The notes below the pieces were generated by a model, which saw nothing but the letters and a program-made list of their open reading frames with translations, made no database searches and was not told the DNA's origin. Source: Enoplosus armatus (taxonomy: Eukaryota > Chordata > Actinopteri > Centrarchiformes > Enoplosidae). From it: a stretch of 64,000 nt of DNA. The stretch lies in the NCBI RefSeq assembly GCF_043641665.1, contig NC_092191.1:21588092-21652091 (forward strand), read 5' to 3'. The position numbers and the translations under genes were made by a program. Of this stretch, positions 33,513-44,670 are shown one piece after another; the stretch's first letter is position 1, and each line of letters starts with the position of its first letter.

Positions 33513-34066
33513 CCCTTTGGGAGGGATGAATGCAGATAAGCCGGTTGGTGATCAGATCCAGTTATTTGAGATACCAGGTTATCCACTAACTGGGGAGGTA
33601 AAAATGTGTTCAGATTATTTCCCAGCGCGCACACACACACACGCACACACACACACACTCTGGGATATGTACCGTATGTGGTGTCTTGTGTCTTTCTGGA
33701 CGGACACATGACAGAAATCTAGGACTTAACTGTTCCAGACACAGCAGAGCCTTTCAGCCTTGTTCATGGAAAAAGCACCACCTGGAATTGGGTATTGCAG
33801 CTCTGGATTCGTTGGTGAGTTGGGATGTTCCTTGTAAAAGCTAAATCATCTCAGATCAGCAGATGCCTGCTACTCAAAAAACTTTGTTCGTTATGCATGT
33901 TTGCACTGATACGTCTGCACCTGGATCAGAAACAGTTCAAGACTGGCTGAAGATACCACATGTCAAAGTCTAACCTCTGGCCAGTAATCATGAGGTCCAG
34001 GGCTGCACCCAGACAGTATGTTTGGGTAGGTCCCATATAAAGGTGTAGAGGACTAGGCCTATAGCC
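33513..34066. other. Unique sequence with short (CA)n
   Basis: (CA)n with CG interruptions at about 33627-33658. Nothing else recognised. Confidence 0.45.
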
Positions 34067-34086
34067 GGGGGGGGGGGGGGGGGGGG
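34067..34086. repeat. Poly(G) run, G20
   Basis: Twenty consecutive G; another G-rich stretch (G6-T-G11) lies at 34443-34460. Confidence 0.95.
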
Positions 34087-34639
34087 TCAAAACTATGATC
34101 CCTACTGTTTCAAATAAGAAAACATTTTCACACAAATTTCCAAAGAGAAAAGCGAACAGATGGGTTACAAATTAAAATGAAATCCAGCTTAAAGTGCCAA
34201 CAGAATACCTTCAATGCTCCGCTGTCATAGATTCGCCAAGTCTCTGAACTCTTCTGGAGTCTCTACAACATTCTCCCGACAGATATGTCCCTATTTGGTG
34301 TTTTGGTGCCTGAACACGTTGCTCCAAAATCTCCAATTGCTGCTCCATTGGATTGTGCCGAGTCATGAGTTACAGTTTGTCGCAATATGACGAACGGTAC
34401 AGCTCCGTAAAAAAACCCAGGCGAGCTACTGAGTATAGTGGCGGGGGGTGGGGGGGGGGGCTTGCTACAACTTCACCCTGGGATCCATAATGGAGTCTCC
34501 CCCCTGTGTTTCGTATGAAGGCTGAAGCAGGTTGTTTCAGAGCCAGCAGTCTATTACATAAGGGTCTGCCATTTCCACTACATAGCAGGAAAACATGCAG
34601 CTTGCGGAAGGGGAGGCCAATGGCGGACTTCTACCCACA
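34087..34639. other. Unique sequence, nothing recognised
   Basis: No gene. May include flanking parts of the LINE relic that follows. Confidence 0.4.
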
Positions 34640-35010
34640 GCCTACATACGGTGAGTCAGACTACATCCTACCTGACGGGTCGCTCCTGCCAGGCGACGTG
34701 GAAAGAATGGGTGTCAGATCCACGCAGCCCGACAACAGGAGTTCCACAAGGCTCCGTCCGAGACCCGCTCCATCTACACAAGGGTGCTTGGCGCTGTCGG
34801 ACCTGGCTGGCTGACCCTCTTGGAGTGGGTGTCAAGGCACCACCTACAGCTCGGAACACTGGAGGCCGAGCTTGTGTTCCTCCAGGGGAGAGGGTCCCCC
34901 TCACCGAGACCTGTCCACGGACAACTCAGACGACGAGGGACCCGGGAAGGACCCCGTTCTCATCAAACATTGCAGCAGTAGGCCCCATCCTCGCCAGGCG
35001 CTTGCCGTCT
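34640..35010 (+). mobile_element. LINE reverse-transcriptase relic with internal deletion
   Basis: In the frame from 34651, SYLTGRSCQATWKEW is followed by TTGVPQGSV (34735-34758), the conserved RT motif before the catalytic palm of L2/Rex-like non-LTR elements, where GPLLF normally follows; here it reads RDPLHL. In a second frame, LLEWVSRHHLQLGTLEAELVF (about 34817-34879, read in two pieces) corresponds to the later conserved region normally written W-M...-L-Q-L-N...K-T-E-L. The intervening segment with the YADD active site is missing, and a third frame gives PFSSNIAAV near 34960. The copy is dead, frame-broken and deleted. Assignment rests on recalled RT motifs. Confidence 0.75.
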
Positions 35011-35658
35011 GTCGGCTGGGGGAAAAACCACATCACAAATTGCTTTCACCTGGACCAAACAAGTCGTCAAGCCAACTTTTCTTTTCTCGCTCGTTCACCT
35101 TGCAGCATCAATCCCTCCGCCTCTCCCTCTCCACCGGCCCCGACCTCCTGCAGCTCACATTCCCTGGACTAATCTCTGCCGGTTCAATGTTGTTCAATTA
35201 GATTCCAGTTGACATGCATTGGAAGTAGGCAGTCCTCCTCGTAATTCAGCCCTCTTTATAGCCAATCTATTTTTTAATAAAGGTTCAGAGGAAAACATTA
35301 AAGTATTGATCTTTATTTATCGACCTCGGCCCAAAGCATAGTTAAAGCTGACACAAATCAATCAAAATAAATTTAAAATGATGATAGCACATAGGAGGAG
35401 CCTGGCCGCCTGTTTCGGGGAGTAATTAGGGGGCCAGGCAGAGGCAACCCAAGGCAATAAGAGTAACAGCAATGCACGCGCATACACACTCACACCCAGC
35501 CACCGAGCGAGCTGCAGAACTGTTTAGCGGGCTGCAGATTAGAAATTTGTTTTGTATTAAATGAGACGACTAAGAGGCAAGGTTAATGAAAGGGCACAGC
35601 ACTTTGGGGCCATAGTAATCCACTGAAACCACTCTCTTCACTGAGTCTATGTGCAGCC

Positions 35659-35661
<3 letters not shown>
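35011..35661. other. Unique sequence with enhancer-like patches
   Basis: GGGGAGTAATTAGGGGGCCAG near 35417 and TGTTTTGTATTAAATGAGACG near 35550 lie in clean complex sequence (about 35380-35640). No gene; the earlier part may contain more LINE debris. Confidence 0.35.
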
Positions 35662-35695
<34 letters not shown>

Positions 35696-35781
35696 GTGAG
35701 GCAGCCTCCGGGACATCCTCTGCTTAGCAAAAACAATGGGTATTAATTTTAAAAAGTGAGCGAGAAATGGCTGGTTGATGG

Positions 35782-35807
<26 letters not shown>
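35662..35807. repeat. (CA)n and (TG)n pair
   Basis: (CA)16 at 35662-35693 and (TG)n at 35782-35807, separated by about 90 bases of unique sequence. Confidence 0.93.
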
Positions 35808-35812
<5 letters not shown>

Positions 35813-36367
35813 AGAGAGTCAACTAGCCCCAAGTGCATTAAGTGATTTTAATCTGCCTGATGATGTCCACCGAGCAGAGGGGTCACAAAGTGCGTAGGTG
35901 TACCCGAGGGATGGCCGGGCCCCAAAAGTCGCATTGGAAATGTTCGTCTGAGGACGAGGCACGAGCCACGTGGCAGGGGCGTGTCGCGTGAGAGAAAGAT
36001 GGCGAAAAGGGTGTGTGTTATTAGCGGCACAGCGTCTGGAAGCACCCAGATGCATCGAGGCCACATGGGAAGACTTCCAGAGGTTTGCATTAAAATAAAT
36101 CAGTGGTTTGATGTCGTAACTCCTCAAATCGCTGAGAGGTAACACAATGGAAAATATGTTAGAATGATTATTTTGACTATTGCAGCGTTCACTGTCCCAA
36201 AACCGTTCGGGGGGGGGGACTCTGAAGTAACATAAGCCGGCCGCATAGCAACGTCACTTACAGGATTTTTTGATTTCGCTTCGTCGAGTCAAAATGGCAT
36301 CGCGTGCGCGCTCAGTAAAGCCTGGACTTCACTGTCGACCATCTTTGCGGGAGCGAGATACTTCTTA
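35808..36367. other. Unique sequence with G10
   Basis: G10 at 36209-36218. The 108-codon minus frame at 35819-36145 shows no domain. Confidence 0.45.
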
Positions 36368-36613
36368 TTAAAGCTGGAGTGCGGAACTCATCGTCTCATT
36401 GACCGTCAGCTGCAGCACCGTCAGAAGCTGCGGGGGCTCTCCCTCACCTGATGTTGAAACTGAACTTCCTGTCTCCACATGGCTCCGCTGTAGCCACGGC
36501 GGTAGCCCACTCTGCCGGCTGACGCCAAACGCATCACTACTGGTGCGCCAGCGCAGGAATACAGAGAAATACAGAGATTTACCTGGCGATGATAACCAGC
36601 ACTCCAGCTTTAA
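36368..36613. mobile_element. Small inverted-repeat element (MITE-like), 246 bp
   Basis: TTAAAGCTGGAGTGC at 36368-36382 and its exact reverse complement GCACTCCAGCTTTAA at 36599-36613. If TTAA is taken as the target duplication, the element has 11-bp terminal repeats AGCTGGAGTGC. The interior is non-coding and moderately GC-rich. A TTAA duplication is the signature of piggyBac-type transposition, but the ends do not begin with the usual CCC, so the class is uncertain. Confidence 0.6.
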
Positions 36614-37240
36614 CTTAACTTACTGGCACCCACACACTCAAATATAAATATATAAATATATATAAATACAAGAGCCCCCCCCCCCCCCCCTCAGTGGAAT
36701 GGACAACTGACCAACCGCTTATTGATACTGTTACATCCGAACACAGTAAATATGGCATGTTAAGAAAATAGGTCACAGCAGTTTGTCCAAATGAAACCAG
36801 ATGAAAAAAAAAAAAACACAAAGTCTGTTCGCTGTTTCTCTATTAAACCAAAACACAGACAATCATCTTTTTAATTATTAATTATCTCCGCATGTTCCAC
36901 TTGTTCTTTATAGGGCTTGCCCTTGGATGTGTGTGTGTGTGTGTGTAAGCAGAGTACACAGTGTTAAGCTATACTGTGCCTTAGCTTAAACGTAAAAAAA
37001 AACACATCTTTTTCTTTTTTTATTCATGCCTTCAAGCACAACGACCAATTCACAACATGCGGTCAGCGTGTCAGTCATTGCCCCTTTGCGTCCCCTAGAA
37101 ATGTTTTGTGCATCATATCAAATCCAATGCAGCGTGCTCTGTGTCCAGCGAGTCCTTACTGTGGCTTTTAAAACTGCATTCAGGTCAGAGAAATAACAGA
37201 AAGAAACGCTACAACTGGAAAAAGAAAAAAAAAAAAGAAA
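36614..37240. other. Unique sequence with C16 and (GT)n
   Basis: (TATAAA)n near 36645-36668, C16 at 36675-36690, A12 near 36804 and (GT)n near 36928-36946. No gene. Confidence 0.5.
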
Positions 37241-37790
37241 AGGCGGTGTGAAGCCATGATCTGTTTAATTCCCTTACAAACCGTCTCTGGAGCTCTGCAG
37301 CAAAGCCAGACACCCCGCAGCCCTTTGTGACCAACGCCTCAACTTGTTTACTTCAAACCCTCCATTCATCTTGCCACTTCAGCTCGACGTCCGTGTCCCC
37401 CCCCCCCCCCCCCGTCCTCCACGAAAATCTCCCCGCGCTCCTCGCCAAGGAACCACCGGCGAGCCAGCCATTTCAGCCTGGGCGAGATATTAATGAGTTT
37501 ACAAGGACCTTCCCGGTCTAATTATGTCGAGCAACTGCTGTCTCTTACTGGGCCACGGCTCCCAGGGGGGGTGGTGGGGGGGACACAAATCCACCAGGCA
37601 AGCAAAACTCGCCTACTTTTGACAAAACACTCGACATGCGAGAGGATGCGAATAACGGCCAGGCCATCCTTCATTACCACCGCGACGGCGTTGCCGGCGA
37701 GATTAATGCCGCCGCCCAAGCGTCGCCACCCCAAATTTAACCTGAAAAATACCCGACACTTTGGCATTAAGACAAACAGCCATTAGCGAG
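37241..37790. promoter_or_regulatory. Enhancer-like block interrupted by C17
   Basis: CTGTTTAATTCCC near 37261, GGCGAGATATTAATGAGTTTAC near 37480, GTCTAATTATGTCGAGC near 37515 and CGAGATTAATGCCGCC near 37698 in CpG-containing complex sequence. C17 at 37397-37413 splits it. Inference from texture. Confidence 0.35.
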
Positions 37791-39020
37791 GGGAGGGGTT
37801 TGTCGAGGCACAGGGAGGGAGCTCGGCGTCCGCAGGGGGAGATCTTGTAGGAGAGTTCCAAATACTGTAACTACAATTAAACTGATGGGATGTGACCTTT
37901 GTGCAGACTGAACTATTATGTTCATGAAAGTTTCCTCCGCCATGCTGGCATTTGAGCGGTGACACCGACATCAGAAAACACACACACACACTCAAAAAAA
38001 AAAAAAAAAGACAGGAAGCTGGGCTCAAACAGACATGTATCCTACCTGATGTATTTCTTTAAATTGCTGCTGGTAATGGCGTAAAAGTTTTTAAACCGAT
38101 AAGATCGTGGACCTTTTCACTTAAGCGCTAGGGGATCATTTGCGACTTGCGGCAGCATTTCCATCAGTTATACCGCACGCCGGAGTCAATTTCAGCATCG
38201 CTACGGCAAAGTCAGGTCACAAGCGGTCAGCAAAGATGGACTACCAAACAGCTTTTATTTTGAAGGGACTGTTTTCAACTTTTCTTGTTTTGTTTTGTTT
38301 TGTTTTTTTTATTTGGCAATAACCTTTTGGTTAAGTCTGGTGATATATTTCTAATATTGTCGGACAAATCCCATGAAAAGAACGAAAACAACTACGAACT
38401 ACTACCAAGAAGTAGACTTCAGGAAAATGACCGAGCCTTTAACTGTATATATTCGTCACTCGTTTTTAAAGATTCACGTCTTCAGTAGGAACCGACGGGC
38501 GTGGAGCTGAGAGGGCCACACACTGCACAGGTGGAGAAGTCAGAACGTGTTGAGAGAGGGGCTGGCACATTGATGGTTTTGGTCTTTTCTCTCAGGATTT
38601 GTCGACGATACCAAAACAATATAGAATATAATCAGCCTTATCCTTAAGTATTGACAAATATGTGCCCAAGGGCCCATCCTCTGCACAGCTACGGTAAGTA
38701 CGGTCGGTCGAGCTTGAGTCAGGAAGTCGGTCTGTAAACTTTGATGGCTTTAGATCGCGACCAGTTTGGGTAAACTTCGGCTAAGCTGGGAGTGTGTGTA
38801 GAACTTGGGACTACTCACGTTTTTTTTTGGGGGGGGGGTTTGACCCGCTGGACTTGCCGAACCCATGCCGCTGCACTCCCGGATCGCAGCGTTTAACTCT
38901 GTGGCAGTGTTGGTTCCGCACATGTGTCGCCTATAGGAGGACAAGGAAAATCAGACCCAGATTTCTAACACGCTGCAATCCTCATTCACAAAGAGTTTTC
39001 GATCCAGCCAAAGTCCCGGG
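37791..39020. other. Unique sequence, nothing recognised
   Basis: (CA)n then A16 at about 37979-38009, (TTTTG)n near 38285-38302 and T/G runs near 38820-38838. No gene or repeat family recognised. Confidence 0.45.
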
Positions 39021-39045
39021 AAAAAAAAAAAAAAAAAAAAAAAAA
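39021..39045. repeat. Poly(A) run, A25
   Basis: Twenty-five A without a recognisable retroelement upstream. Confidence 0.92.
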
Positions 39046-40274
39046 GTTTGATCAAAAAGTTTGAACCGAGGGACGTGAAGTGCTGCAGTGTGTTCCCGAG
39101 GGTGTCTACTTTGCTAACAGTCAACCATCGTTGAAATGCAGCTCTGAGGACCAAATGACATCACCTCCATACCTTATGCAAATATCCAGTAGGATCCATT
39201 ACACAGCAGAAGAGATAAGTGCGTCCAGAGCGGAGCAAGGCCCACTCACACTCACCGCTAACCTCTTGTACAGTATATTCTCACTCACACACATACACAC
39301 ACATGCACACGTGCGCAGTGGGGTAGCGCATTAGGCCTAAGTTTGCTCACACACACACACACACACACACACACTTATCTCTCCCCCTCTAATACAGAAA
39401 TAAGACACTTGACACTGCAGTGATGGCGGTGACACTGTGCACGGCGGAGGTGATGGAGCATAATGGCCTTTTAAAATCTGCACTCCCAGAGAGGGAGAGA
39501 TAGCGGCGAAGCGGGGAGGTTAGCATTAAGCTAACGCCGACTTCATCCGCGCTCACAGGTCGTGTTTACACCCAGCACAGGCTGAGCTGAAGGACGGCAG
39601 CGGCTTCAAGTGGGCCCCGGCGCTTTTATTCTGCCCGTTTAGCAGGGGCCACGTGTCGCATTTTAAAAAACATCACTGAATCTGGAGCGTGTTCGTGTCG
39701 AGGAATGAGTGAACAAATGAGCTCAGGCTCCATTGGCCTTCACCAAGAACCTTAAAAAAAACAAAAAAACAACTATGGATGAACTCTGACGCCAGGGACG
39801 GCATTTCCCTCCTGTATGTTCTCTCGCGCTAGCTTTAAGAGTGCTTCAAACCTTCAAGCCTTATTGGCCCCCTGGGTCCAATAGCATTCTTCAACTTTGC
39901 CCTGAGGCCTCCTAGAAAGTTAATCCGGCCCTGGTTATTTTCATACACACTCTGAAGTATATATATATATATATATGCTGGATATAGCAGGAGGGAGGGC
40001 AGGAAGCGCAAAGCCAAACTGACATAAAAAGGGCAAAAAGTAGACGTGATGGACTCACTCCTCACACCTCTCAAATCCATTTGACAACGATACACTGAAG
40101 TTTAGAAACGCTACGTGCAGCACCTTTATCTTTCAACAGCATCAACCCCTTCCACCCCTCCCATGACTAGAGATATGAACAGAGAGGGATGAGAGAGAGG
40201 GGTCAGTGCTGGCCACTCTGTCCAACCCCCCCCCCCCTCGCGCCTCAATAATAGATGTTTTAAAGTTTAAGTGC
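39046..40274. other. Unique sequence with (CA)n, (TA)n and C12
   Basis: (CA)n at about 39349-39374, (TA)n at 39957-39976 and C12 at 40226-40237. The region 39450-39670 is complex and CpG-containing (GGAGGTTAGCATTAAGCTAACG near 39516). No gene. Confidence 0.45.
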
Positions 40275-40474
40275 NNNNNNNNNNNNNNNNNNNNNNNNNN
40301 NNNNNNNNNNNNNNNNNNNNNNNNNNNNNNNNNNNNNNNNNNNNNNNNNNNNNNNNNNNNNNNNNNNNNNNNNNNNNNNNNNNNNNNNNNNNNNNNNNNN
40401 NNNNNNNNNNNNNNNNNNNNNNNNNNNNNNNNNNNNNNNNNNNNNNNNNNNNNNNNNNNNNNNNNNNNNNNNNN
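40275..40474. other. Assembly gap, 200 N
   Basis: Exactly 200 N, which suggests a sized or default scaffold gap. An open frame called through it is meaningless. Confidence 1.
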
Positions 40475-41189
40475 GGGGTGTCAAATGTATGTATTTGTCT
40501 TCTTTCTTATCCCTCTTAAAGTGTCTTAAAATCAACCATAAAAACAGTTCCAGTGAAAAAGATACAAAACTATTATCAATACGTGCACATGAACCCACTT
40601 CTGGGAAATGGAGCGCAGTAACTTGTCGGCCTCAGTGACAGTCTGAGCAGCTCCTGTCTGTGTCTGTGTAAGTCCACATCACCTCGTCAATCTGCCCCCT
40701 GCCGACAGAGTCTCCTTCCCTGTGTGTGTCGACACATAGGCCACACATGGGCCCAATGAAGTTGAGTCAGAGTTTTGAAAATATCTGGTGACCCCCCCCC
40801 CCCGACCCCCCACCCCTCAGATCTACTGTTATAGGACATGAGAGGGACTGGGCACCACTTTCCTGTCTTCTGTCTTTCTTTCTTTCTTTCTATATCTATA
40901 TATACACACACATATATATAACATTGAACTCTACAGATATATAATACTGTAGATATGTGTAATGTTCTTCTCTCATTAACTAAACGAAGGGCTGCATTTC
41001 AAAATAAAATAGAGAAAATAAATAAAATAGCTTAACAGTCTCAACCAATTTCACAATAAATAATGTGTCTTCTCTCCCTCCCGCTCACTCGTCTCTCCGT
41101 CTTCTCCCCCTGTGTCGCTCACGTCGTCTTATCATCTGTCACTCGCCTCTCACCTCTCTCGTCTGTATTCAGAGTCGATGTTTAGCGCC
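40475..41189. other. Unique and low-complexity sequence
   Basis: C12 at 40792-40803, (CTTT)n then TA/CA repeats at about 40874-40920. No gene. Confidence 0.5.
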
Positions 41190-41340
41190 TGGAATGCACA
41201 GATTTGATTGGCTGAGTAGCGTCACGTGGGCTGGCTTTACTGGTGAGTTTCCTGAGCTGCTGAACCAGCGCCGTAAAGACTAGAAAAGCTGCGCCGGTCA
41301 AAATAGAGTCGGACCGTGGTCCGCCTGTTAGTGACCTATG
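41190..41340 (+). mobile_element. Possible fish repeat fragment
   Basis: TTGATTGGCTGAGTAGCGTCACG, GTGAGTTTCCTGAGCTGCTG and AAGACTAGAAAAGCTGCGCC have the feel of a known teleost repeat, but I cannot place it firmly. Confidence 0.3.
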
Positions 41341-42419
41341 GTCTAGTGTCTTGACTTAACTCACAGGAAGTAAATACAAAGATGGACGCAGAGCTGGTTC
41401 AAAACAAGGCAGACAATCCCTGGAATGAATAGAATCTGAAGTGAAGGGAAAGAAAGGGGCTGAAAACACCGACTGACCTGTTAGCAAGCAGCTAGCCAGT
41501 CACTAACTCGGCCCGTCAGCCTTTTGACATCAACAAACAGCGTCCTGCATCTTGACCTTTGATCCACGAGCACACTGCGGTACACTGCGAATGATAATAA
41601 TTGGATGTACGGAACAGATGAGGTCAGGGTGGGGGGAGAAGGGTAAATAAGAAAAAAAAAACTTGCCGTCAGAGGTATCTAGCCGTGCAGATAGTTTTTG
41701 TTTTGTTTGTCCAGGCTTTGAGATGTCAGCGATTCCTGGCCTCCACCCCACCTCTACATTGGAATTGCTTTCTACTTAAGAATAAAATATATATATATAA
41801 ATATCACGGCTCAGGTGTGGGAAGAACAGGGACGAGGGCCCATGTGGGCACTGAGGCAGGGGAGGTTCGGTTCAAAGTGCAGCACAGAACAGGCTTGCAG
41901 CTTGGCATTTATGCTTGGGAGGCTGATGAGGGCAGGTGTGCAGGTGGGCGTGGTGGTCAGGTGACAGGTGAAGGGGCGGGAACGTCTGGGGGCATCTGGT
42001 GGAGAGGAGAGGGAATGTTAGAATCCACCTCAATTGTATTTGGGGTGGAGGCAGAAAGAGGAGGCAGACCTCTCAACACCTGATCGAGGTTCGACCAAAT
42101 GTAGCTGCGTGGACAGACGCCGCGAGACATGAAGACGGGACGAATTGGACTGGATGAGAGACATAGAACACAGAACCTTTTTTTCTTTTTTCTTTTAGAG
42201 AAAAAGCTCGCTTTGGGGCGCACCGCTCGGGAAAACACCGCAGCAGCTCGCAAATCTGCCGTGCGCACGAAAACCTATTTGTGTCCGCGTTGCCTCGACT
42301 TGGCTGCACGCCCGAGCACATTTGAGAGCCCCATTCGGAGATGTTTCCTGCACTGAAATAGTACAATGCTTAAGGAAAAAACACACACAAACAACGGGGG
42401 AAAAAAAAAAAATCCTATT
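41341..42419. other. Unique sequence; possible repeat at 41805-42075
   Basis: TTTATGCTTGGGAGGCTGATG near 41909 and AGGTGACAGGTGAAGGGGCG near 41958 resemble a fish repeat unit; unassigned. Open frames of 97-132 codons here have no recognised domain. Confidence 0.35.
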
Positions 42420-43080
42420 TAGTGGGAGTTTGTCTTTGTGAGCGTGGCGTCATGCTAAAAAACCCTATTTTCGCCGGGAACGGCCACCCTATCACAAACT
42501 CTGCAGGGGAGCCACATTAGAGGTAATGTCATCCACAGTTTAGCCCTCCGCTCCTCATTCCTCCGTCTCTCCCCTAATGAACTCCCACTGAATTACCACT
42601 TCACCAGCGCCCTGCCTTTTTATGATTCTATTTGTTTATCTATCTCTGATTTCCTCTCTCTCTCTCGCCCCCCCCCCTCCCCCTCCACGCGCCCGGGCAC
42701 GCACCGGCTCTTTAATTTTATTGGCCGCCGTTAGTGGGCGGCGAGTCGAGGCGTTTGGCTCGTCACATAAACCACCAGCCCCCCACACCCCCAAAACCCA
42801 CCTCCACCCCTGGCTGGCGAGATTAGCAGATTAGGGCGCTCATCAGTCAGGAGGGGAAGGGGTGGGGGGTGGGGGGGGGACCCCCGCCGTGGCAGGCCGC
42901 GGCCAAATCACACAAACATCTCTGGAAGGCATTGTACCGTAATTGAATGCACAATCACCCCCCCCCCCCCCCCCCCCACATATTAATACATCGCTCATAT
43001 CGCAGCTTACGCATGAAATGTCCACATTATCTGTTGCATTTTCCCGTTAATGTCTTCGCTCTCCTCAACAGCGGAATTTA
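42420..43080. promoter_or_regulatory. Enhancer-like block with C20
   Basis: ATTAGAGGTAATGTCATCC near 42516, CCCTAATGAACTCCCACTGAATTACC near 42571, CTTTAATTTTATTGGCCG near 42710 and CCGTAATTGAATGCAC near 42937 in otherwise complex sequence. C20 at 42958-42977 precedes ACATATTAATACATC. Inference only. Confidence 0.35.
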
Positions 43081-43785
43081 ACAGGGAAAGAGTGGAAAAG
43101 AGCGGGCGCCGGACTCGTGCGTGCGTGCGTGATGGCCGCCACATGCCCGGCAGCTGGCCGACTCATTGTTGCTCCATGTTTGAGGCCACGTCAACAGAAC
43201 ATCACTCTCTCTCTGTCTCTCTCTCCTCGTCCCGCAGACACATACAGACGTGCGCACGTGTGCGGTTTATGCACTCTTATCCAAGGCGTACTGCACTGCA
43301 CCGCCTTTCCCGCTCATTAATGGCCCCAACCAAGTGAAAGGCATTAATCTTTGAAACTGACCACACCCTTTTTTTTTTTTCTTTCTTTTTTTTGTGAGAC
43401 GTCCATTTGCATCAAAGGAGCACTCTCGGCAGTTTCAAAGATAAATAAAAGGGGTCTTTCTGGACCCGGACGCTGCACCGCCCTCGGTGATTAGAGTGTG
43501 GCGGCCATTTTAATTCACGACTGCACTTTCAGGCACCTGAAACAATTGTAAAAAAACAAAAAAAAACAAAAAAAACAAAACAAGAAACAAAACAAAACAC
43601 CATAATGAGCTGAGTTTGTCAGCCATACGCTTCCATTGGAAGGACGCCACCTGAAAAAGGTCTGGTTGTGAAAGCTGCAGTGCACCCTGGGGATTTTGGG
43701 AGGGGGGGCTTTACATACTTCAAGGCTCAATCAAAAAAAATGACAACTGAAAATATGTTGAGATATATAACCACCTCATGAAGAA
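43081..43785. other. Unique sequence with T and A runs
   Basis: (TC)n near 43205-43225, T runs at about 43370-43393, AAAAAAC repeats at 43551-43600. GCTCATTAATGGCCCC near 43312 is enhancer-like. No gene. Confidence 0.45.
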
Positions 43786-43900
43786 GGTGGCATGGTGGCG
43801 CAGTGGTTAGCACTGTCGCACGGGAGGTAAAGCAGGGTGGAGCAGGTTGGGGGTTTAACCCCCCCCCCCCCCCCATCAAACCTCACTGATTTCCTTAAAA
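43786..43900 (+). mobile_element. tRNA-derived SINE head with C16
   Basis: GGTGGCATGGTGGCGCAGTGG then TTAGCACTGTCGCACGGGAGGTAAAGC matches the SINE at 51686 almost base for base. After the B-box region a C16 run (43859-43874) and CATCAA follow, then the similarity ends. Confidence 0.8.
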
Positions 43901-44013
43901 TGTAGCATTATTCTATTTGTACTGAATGTATTGCATAACGGAGCTCTCTAAACTCAGAATGTCAAAAAGGGTTAGTTGCTACCATCAGATATCTGCTAGG
44001 CTTTTGAGAGCAG

Positions 44014-44025
44014 ATATAATGTATA

Positions 44026-44060
<35 letters not shown>

Positions 44061-44072
44061 GTATATACTATA
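44014..44072. repeat. (TA)n flanked by a duplicated 17-mer
   Basis: ATAATGTATATACTATA occurs on both sides of the (TA)n tract. Confidence 0.9.
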
Positions 44073-44209
44073 CTACTGTACTATAATAAAGTTGGAGATT
44101 TAGGTTGTCATTTTTCAAGAATAAATCTGTTACGTTTTGACAAAAAGAAAAAATACATAAACAAAGTTGTAATTTTTCAAGATTTCAATATTCCATTGAC
44201 ATTACAACT

Positions 44210-44230
44210 CCCCCCCCCCCCCCCCCCCCC
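44210..44230. repeat. Poly(C) run, C21
   Basis: Twenty-one consecutive C; a C13 follows at 44424-44436. Confidence 0.95.
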
Positions 44231-44596
44231 TAAATATTTTGACACTGTCAGAATTTGTATTCCTAACATAGCGGCGCTAACACCCCATAAAGCACGGCAG
44301 AGGTGAGAAACGGTTCAATCGACATCCACCAAAGTCAACAGGGCTGAGGCCTGTTCAGTCTTTTCGTTTTGTTTTTGTGCGCACCGTAACTGGCTGGATA
44401 ATAACTTTGACGTGAACCAACCACCCCCCCCCCCCCATTGTTCTTCTCTGCTCCGTGGCCAACTTAGTTATCTGCGGTCTCCATGCGTCGACGTGTTCAT
44501 GAACACACCGCCGCGAGTGAGCCCAACTCTCGCAGTTGCCAGTCGCACTTGATCCCGTGAATGTTGCCATGGTTCTGCAGCCTAGCGACCTGCGTA
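44231..44596. other. Unique sequence, nothing recognised
   Basis: No gene or repeat family apart from C13. Confidence 0.45.
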
Positions 44597-44623
44597 TGTG
44601 TGTGTGTGTGTGTGTGTGTAAAG

Positions 44624-44666
<43 letters not shown>
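44597..44666. repeat. (TG)n-(CA)n inverted dinucleotide pair
   Basis: (TG)12 ending TGTA, five bases AAGCA, then TA(CA)n. The two halves are reverse complements, giving a potential hairpin of about 24 bp. Frames over it encode Val-Cys and Thr-His repeats. Confidence 0.95.

Positions 44667-44670
<4 letters not shown>

Noticed and set aside
39021..39045. A25 run as the tail of a processed pseudogene
   Set aside because: No coding-like or gene-like sequence precedes it.
40206..40598. Open frames across the gap
   Set aside because: They consist mostly of N and cannot be interpreted.
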